10,762 nt of DNA, from contig DAKQ01000034.1 of NCBI GenBank assembly GCA_002496635.1, forward strand, positions 1-10,762, written 5' to 3'. Position numbers and translations under genes: made by a program. How positions within the stretch are numbered: the stretch's first letter is position 1; each line of letters starts with the position of its first letter. Below are positions 7,801-10,762 of the stretch, piece after piece. The notes below the pieces were generated by a model. That model was not told the DNA's origin, made no database searches, and was given only the letters and a program-made list of their open reading frames with translations. This DNA comes from Euryarchaeota archaeon UBA82 (GTDB taxonomy: Archaea > Thermoplasmatota > Poseidoniia > Poseidoniales > Poseidoniaceae).

Positions 7801-7834
7801 ATCCTGGGTGCAGATGGGAAAATACATTTGACAT
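4811..7834 (-). CDS. lhr: Lhr-type superfamily 2 ATP-dependent helicase
   Basis: ATP-dependent 3'-5' helicase family acting on DNA, DNA:RNA hybrids or RNA; archaeal relatives are tied to repair or rRNA processing. All core motifs are visible in 1007 residues: Q-motif WEPTPIQEA (21-29), Walker A APTGSGKT (44-51), TPLRALNRD (76-84), TTPE (125-128), DEVH (152-155), SAT (187-189), VFVNSRN (261-267), TSSLELGIDVG (315-325) and QRVGRADH (344-351). A winged-helix region and the Lhr-specific DEAD/H-associated region (about 600-800) follow. Near the C-terminus is a cysteine cluster (Cys887/888, 891, 911, 914, 921) probably binding zinc, then a helix-hairpin-helix-like stretch (955-980, with ARGVGEATAQRIL). 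It is slightly longer than the roughly 850-950 common in archaeal Lhr. The ATG at 7834 has a strong GGAGG site 8 nt upstream. It may be co-transcribed with the surface protein gene 70 nt upstream. Which Lhr subfamily (aLhr1, aLhr2 or Lhr-core) needs a tree. Confidence 0.92.
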   Translation of the reverse strand: MSNVFSHLHPGLQSFIEKRGWEPTPIQEAALPELAEGKDRLLIAPTGSGKTLAAVLPLLHRCKVEEWDPLAILYVTPLRALNRDVDRRLAELSEALELRFGLRHGDTTTSERARQVRKPPHLLVTTPETFQLMFTGHRLRGLLSSVKAVIIDEVHDLAGSERGWQLRLGLERLEALSGQRLQRIGLSATVGNPKQVAQWMASDSCVPINAPAERSTVLSVETAPPMPEDEVGAIEMRLSPRAHATFRLLAELVGNDPPCLVFVNSRNAAETVAQRLQTMAPQLNIGVHHGSLAAETRQEMEENIRNGSLHALICTSSLELGIDVGSIQKIVQLESPRSVDRMLQRVGRADHRIGGIGRGHLLAWETDGIAEAAVVAHRSHMGYIEDVEWRKRPYSIAANQIMLMAHSFKVVPIDDVHEIFSNAEQFEDWERNDTETLLAVLSDRWLLRYAVDVNERPWYRWPKSLYMEAKGLVPEEEDWPDELPRYDVPEEEIPSEYKFKKLPIPKRFKNGWFSSAGRTRKWVESHLSMIPDKQSYRVRDVVTRRTIGNVDESFVLELNGSGEEEDGRIRQFVMAGRTWTIVDADPEQSEVLVAPVSIQGEAPTWVGELPPVPAAVARNIGRLRRLVAEDFNLLEPRELNQIDPAGILAHDGMPLTDYPLEGEALGLLADTITRHIDATEALPDDQTITIERRSEALVINICQGTLINETIGHLLLAMASTKTGRWGGLMVEPTRIHLSGADLEPHEVVNWLNELPADGIEGLLAVTLPNSRQVRWRFAQVAKTFGILRHGVDPRKINLGALVRKYRGTIVVDEVLSKLYFERMDIQGAKDVLQGIQSGLLDIVVTPTGPLGISDRSQRDLLLPNWDNEAVRARLRLRLMNERAVLCCLKCQAIRRFRVERYPELKDPGNCIVCKGQMLVCAREGLEKMLEGWVASDEESDRNRMIRNASLIKTHGFHAIVCLMARGVGEATAQRILRKGHKGNMDSLLQSIHHAEIEYARTRRFWG

Positions 7835-7904
7835 ACTCTCCCCCTCCCCGTAGAGAGTGGTGATTGGGCTTCCTTCTTGAGGATTTGTAGTTCAATGAGC
7901 AACG
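7835..7904. other. Short intergenic gap between surface protein gene and helicase gene
   Basis: These 70 bp hold the helicase ribosome binding site. On the transcribed strand I see no U-run or stable hairpin that would act as a terminator, and no clear TATA box. Read-through from the surface protein gene into the helicase gene is therefore possible, though an internal promoter cannot be excluded. Confidence 0.4.
7838..7849 (-). promoter_or_regulatory. Ribosome binding site of the Lhr helicase gene
   Basis: A purine run GGGGAGGGGGAG precedes the ATG at 7834. Its GGAGG core is 8 nt from the start, the usual spacing. It is the strongest translation signal in the window and fixes the helicase start. 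Confidence 0.75.
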
Positions 7905-10762
7905 TCAATCGTCGTCAACGTCGTACTCATCATCGTCATACTCATCATCGTCATCTTCCCAGTCTTCATCATCTTCTGCGAAAGCTCCGTCTCCAAGATC
8001 AACTGCAGTTCGAGATGCGACTGTTGCAACAACGACCAGAATTAAGATTGTAGAGATGGCAAAAATCCATGCCAAAGGATGCTCACGTGGCGAATCAAGC
8101 CAGCCAAGATACTCTCCATAAGCGATGTTGATGTCGTGCTCTGCAGTATTGTCGTTGTCATTTACTTCAACCAAGATATTTCCATAATCAGCTTCAACTC
8201 GTACTCTGTCAACGTCTTCCACTTCCCAATCAACAGTGATTGAGATTACTTCTCCTTCACCAATTCCGATAATTGTCTTTACATCGAATGGTGTTGTTTC
8301 ATCTCCTGCAAAGAATGCAACCTTGAATTGGGAATCAGTACTACCGCCGTTATTGACAACCGTACCTGTAATCTCAACAGTAGAACCTGGTGAGACGTGA
8401 TCATCAGAGACTTCAATCGATTTCATTCTCAACTCTGGACCAACCGCCCCGAGTCGAACCCATTGACGTTCAAAGTCTGTATCATCAAAGGCAAGTTCAG
8501 GGATTGGACTTGCTTCAGAATTCGATACAACTGGGAATTGATTTCCAGCAGCATCCCATCCAGTCATGTAAAATCCAACGAAATCACCCGCTTGAGGAGT
8601 AATTGTCCCGCCTGCTGTGATGTCGACTTCACCTGTCCAATAGACGACTTGGTCGACCTGTTGCATTCCGAGAAGAGCGGATCCTGCACCAATGGTAACA
8701 GTTCGGGTCTGATCACGCATGACCCAATGAATCATTTGTTCAGAACCAGTTAGGTCAGCATCTTCAGAACCTTGGAATTCAACATAAATCGATGAAAGGT
8801 CGTTTGTTGAAGAAACATCGATGACATTCAATGGAGCCATTCTTCGAACAACACGAGGAGCTGCATCGTCAACAACAACTCGTAAGGTTGTTGAAACCAA
8901 TGTTCCGGTCATATCTTCTCCGCGCCCTGGTATGTTGGTTATCGAGATGAGACAAGTGCGTGTAGGTGAGGATTGCAATGTCTTAGCAGAGTCAAGTGGT
9001 ACTTCGATCAAGTATTCTCCATCCTCGGTTAGAGAACCATCGCTCCACAACTTTTCACCATCAAAGACTTCGACCAAAATACCAACGTTTCGAGGTGCAG
9101 GGACGTTGCTTCCCTCGTAAACAACACGTCCACTAAACGCTAATCGATCGTCCTTTCGGACACGTGTACCATCTGCAACCTGTCCTGTTCTTGGTTCACT
9201 TACGTCCTCGACGGTGTAATCTGTTGGAGAGAGCGTGAAATCATTCTCAATCCTGAATGTGTGTTCTAAGATGAGAAGCATGTCGTCTTCGGCTGATCCT
9301 CGTTCTTTGAAAACAAGGGCAAGATCACCCATCTCCTCATCAGGCCAATCCCAAGCAAACGTGAATTTGAATGTCACAATAATCCATGGCAGTCCAGATT
9401 CATTGGATGTTTCATACATGTTACTGGTCTGACTTAGATGGATATACTTGCTCTCGCTCCAGAAGGTATCATTCAAACCTGAGTAAGAGATTCGTTGTGC
9501 ATCTCTGCTTGGATTCGGACCTTCAAAGTCAAAGACGAGTGAAATATGTTCAAAGTCAATAGCAGTGTTTGCATCGATAAATCCGACAGTAATGGATTGC
9601 TCAATACCTGCATACACCGCTTCGTCATCATTGTGTCCAACCCATTCAAGGCCAGTGAAGATTGCAGCGGAATCCTTCCGAGTTTGGAAGGTTGCATCAT
9701 CAAAGTTGAATCCTGGTCCAGATTGGAGTTCGTAAACAACACCTTCTGAATCAGATTGAGAGTAGAAGAGTGGATTCCCAGCTTGATCGCCACCTTCCCA
9801 GTAATAAGAAACACGACCCATGTTCGGATTTCTAGAATGATCGATTGTTGTTATGAACCACTTGTTGTTGCTTTCACTCATGTTTGTGACTTGCTTACTT
9901 GCGTATTCTCCATCATCAGCAATACCGTTTCTGTTGACATCATGATCTGCTTCAACCCAATATTTGAGCGTGAGTTCCATTGGAACACCGACAGCATCAC
10001 GTACCAAAATGCTGACATCTTGATGGTGGACTCCAGCTTCATATGAACCATCAAGCGGGTGTAATTGCACTCTCTCAGGAGGTGTTGCATCAACCTTGAA
10101 TGTTCTCGCCCAATCCGAGTTTGGAGCCATGACATGTGTTGGATTTCGCTCATTGTAGGTTTGAACTTCATACTTCAGTCCATCAGGAACATCGATTTCT
10201 GGAGTTACGATACTGATAAAGAACGAACCGTTGTTATTCGTTGTATCTCGAGCAGTGGACTCAACCCATCCATTTCGAGAGACACGGACGTCAAAGGCAC
10301 TGTCCAAAGGAGCATCATCTGAATCCATAAACCACATAGCACCTTGGAAGTAGAGAGTTTCTCCGGCCGAGACCCAAGCATTGTTCGGGACGTCGTCACG
10401 GACAAGATCTCCTTCATTGTCTCGGACCTTCATCCATCCAAGTCCAAATGTTCGATTCACTAAGAGCCCTTCATCACTGATAAGGTCGAGCGGGGAGAAT
10501 CCTGCGGAGCCACTATCATCAAGACAGCCTGTCTTGAATCGGACACTGTTTTGATCCGGGAATTCACTTGTTATTCTGAACAACCAATGAATTTCAAGAA
10601 TGCTGTTATTCAAGATTGAGTATGAATTCCCATCCATGACGACATAGCCTTCTGGATCATTTGGTGAAGGGAAGATGTCGCCATTCTGCCAGAACAGCGT
10701 TGGATTAGCTGCCGATGATGTTGTCATCAGCGTCAGTGTAGCCTCTCGAATAGCGGTTGCAC
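7905..10762 (-). CDS. Large surface protein: Ig-like regions, CARDB-like domain, C-terminal membrane anchor, acidic tail (N-terminus outside window)
   Basis: No specific function recognised. Positions count from the first in-window ATG (10727; 940 residues). The frame stays open upstream to the edge, and nothing after that ATG resembles a signal peptide, so the true start is probably outside. Most of the protein is beta-rich, polar extracellular-type sequence. Ig-like junctions occur at FKVDATPPERV (210-220) and VVVDDAAPRVV (617-627), and DQAGN (314-318) and WDAAGN (724-729) are typical of bacterial and archaeal Ig-like domains. DHDVNRNGIADDGE (261-274) looks like a calcium loop. Residues about 762-866 resemble CARDB, a cell-adhesion-related Ig-like fold (VNNGGSTDSQFKVAFFAGD). 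One membrane helix (886-904, AWIFAISTILILVVVATVA) is followed by a 36-residue tail of which 21 residues are Asp or Glu. The expected topology is outside domain, one span, short acidic tail inside. Roles in adhesion, envelope structure or substrate capture are all possible. Confidence 0.85.
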   Translation of the reverse strand, partial: ATAIREATLTLMTTSSAANPTLFWQNGDIFPSPNDPEGYVVMDGNSYSILNNSILEIHWLFRITSEFPDQNSVRFKTGCLDDSGSAGFSPLDLISDEGLLVNRTFGLGWMKVRDNEGDLVRDDVPNNAWVSAGETLYFQGAMWFMDSDDAPLDSAFDVRVSRNGWVESTARDTTNNNGSFFISIVTPEIDVPDGLKYEVQTYNERNPTHVMAPNSDWARTFKVDATPPERVQLHPLDGSYEAGVHHQDVSILVRDAVGVPMELTLKYWVEADHDVNRNGIADDGEYASKQVTNMSESNNKWFITTIDHSRNPNMGRVSYYWEGGDQAGNPLFYSQSDSEGVVYELQSGPGFNFDDATFQTRKDSAAIFTGLEWVGHNDDEAVYAGIEQSITVGFIDANTAIDFEHISLVFDFEGPNPSRDAQRISYSGLNDTFWSESKYIHLSQTSNMYETSNESGLPWIIVTFKFTFAWDWPDEEMGDLALVFKERGSAEDDMLLILEHTFRIENDFTLSPTDYTVEDVSEPRTGQVADGTRVRKDDRLAFSGRVVYEGSNVPAPRNVGILVEVFDGEKLWSDGSLTEDGEYLIEVPLDSAKTLQSSPTRTCLISITNIPGRGEDMTGTLVSTTLRVVVDDAAPRVVRRMAPLNVIDVSSTNDLSSIYVEFQGSEDADLTGSEQMIHWVMRDQTRTVTIGAGSALLGMQQVDQVVYWTGEVDITAGGTITPQAGDFVGFYMTGWDAAGNQFPVVSNSEASPIPELAFDDTDFERQWVRLGAVGPELRMKSIEVSDDHVSPGSTVEITGTVVNNGGSTDSQFKVAFFAGDETTPFDVKTIIGIGEGEVISITVDWEVEDVDRVRVEADYGNILVEVNDNDNTAEHDINIAYGEYLGWLDSPREHPLAWIFAISTILILVVVATVASRTAVDLGDGAFAEDDEDWEDDDDEYDDDEYDVDDD
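7924..7953. repeat. Two tandem 15-bp copies in the acidic tail coding region
   Basis: TACTCATCATCGTCA occurs at 7924-7938 and again, identically, at 7939-7953. Read on the minus strand it encodes a repeated Asp/Glu/Tyr pentad (DDDEY). It is a small in-frame tandem duplication inside the acidic C-terminal tail, so copy number can change without breaking the gene. Confidence 0.85.
8130..8444 (-). other. CARDB-like domain of the surface protein
   Basis: Residues about 762-866 run from MKSIEVSDDHVSPGSTVEI through VNNGGSTDSQFKVAFFAGDE to VEVNDNDNTAEHDI. The order of a beta strand, a 'P-G-x-x-V-x-I-x-x-x-V-x-N-x-G' stretch and a closing 'E-x-N-D-x-N-N' type end is the usual CARDB pattern, here just before the membrane anchor. 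Called by eye from pattern, not by a profile search. Confidence 0.65.

Noticed and set aside
7921..7980. CATCATCGTC-type repeats considered as a CRISPR or regulatory repeat
   Set aside because: They are Asp/Glu codons of the acidic tail; there is no spacer structure and the repeat unit is only 15 bp.
9473..9814. 113-codon minus-strand frame inside the surface protein gene
   Set aside because: Same strand but a different frame within a continuous 940-codon gene; low-complexity product without domain features.

Overview
The window most likely comes from an archaeon related to the marine Thermoplasmatota (Marine Group II / Poseidoniales). The support is a presenilin-type intramembrane protease of the archaeal kind, an archaeal-style Lhr helicase, a Ser/Thr/Asp-rich membrane-anchored surface protein with a strongly acidic tail, and very tight gene packing. 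This placement is inferred from gene content, because no rRNA or marker phylogeny is available. I saw no tRNA, rRNA, CRISPR array, insertion sequence or phage gene.

Layout, left to right. (1) Minus strand, 1-2959: the N-terminal 271 codons of seryl-tRNA synthetase run off the left edge. It lies 10 nt downstream of a presenilin/SPP-like protease whose stop codon overlaps the serS ribosome binding site, so the two are probably one operon. (2) A 109-bp divergent spacer (2960-3068). (3) Plus strand, 3069-4810: folC (folylpolyglutamate synthase family), then a dCMP deaminase 26 nt later. (4) Minus strand, 4811-7834: a 1007-residue Lhr-type superfamily 2 helicase whose stop codon directly abuts the stop of the convergent deaminase gene. 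(5) A 70-bp gap, then 7905 to the right edge on the minus strand: a large secreted or surface protein with Ig-like regions, a CARDB-like domain, one C-terminal membrane helix and a poly-Asp/Glu tail. Its N-terminus lies outside the window.

How the genes relate. folC and the dCMP deaminase both feed thymidylate synthesis, one through retained folate cofactors and the other through dUMP. SerS is housekeeping translation and Lhr is nucleic acid repair or processing. The most unusual gene is the protease: nine predicted membrane helices and both catalytic aspartates of the presenilin fold are present, but about 384 residues resembling a beta-propeller are inserted between helices 3 and 4, predicted to face outside. 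The surface protein at the right edge has the single-span architecture typical of substrates of such proteases. A functional link between them is only a hypothesis.
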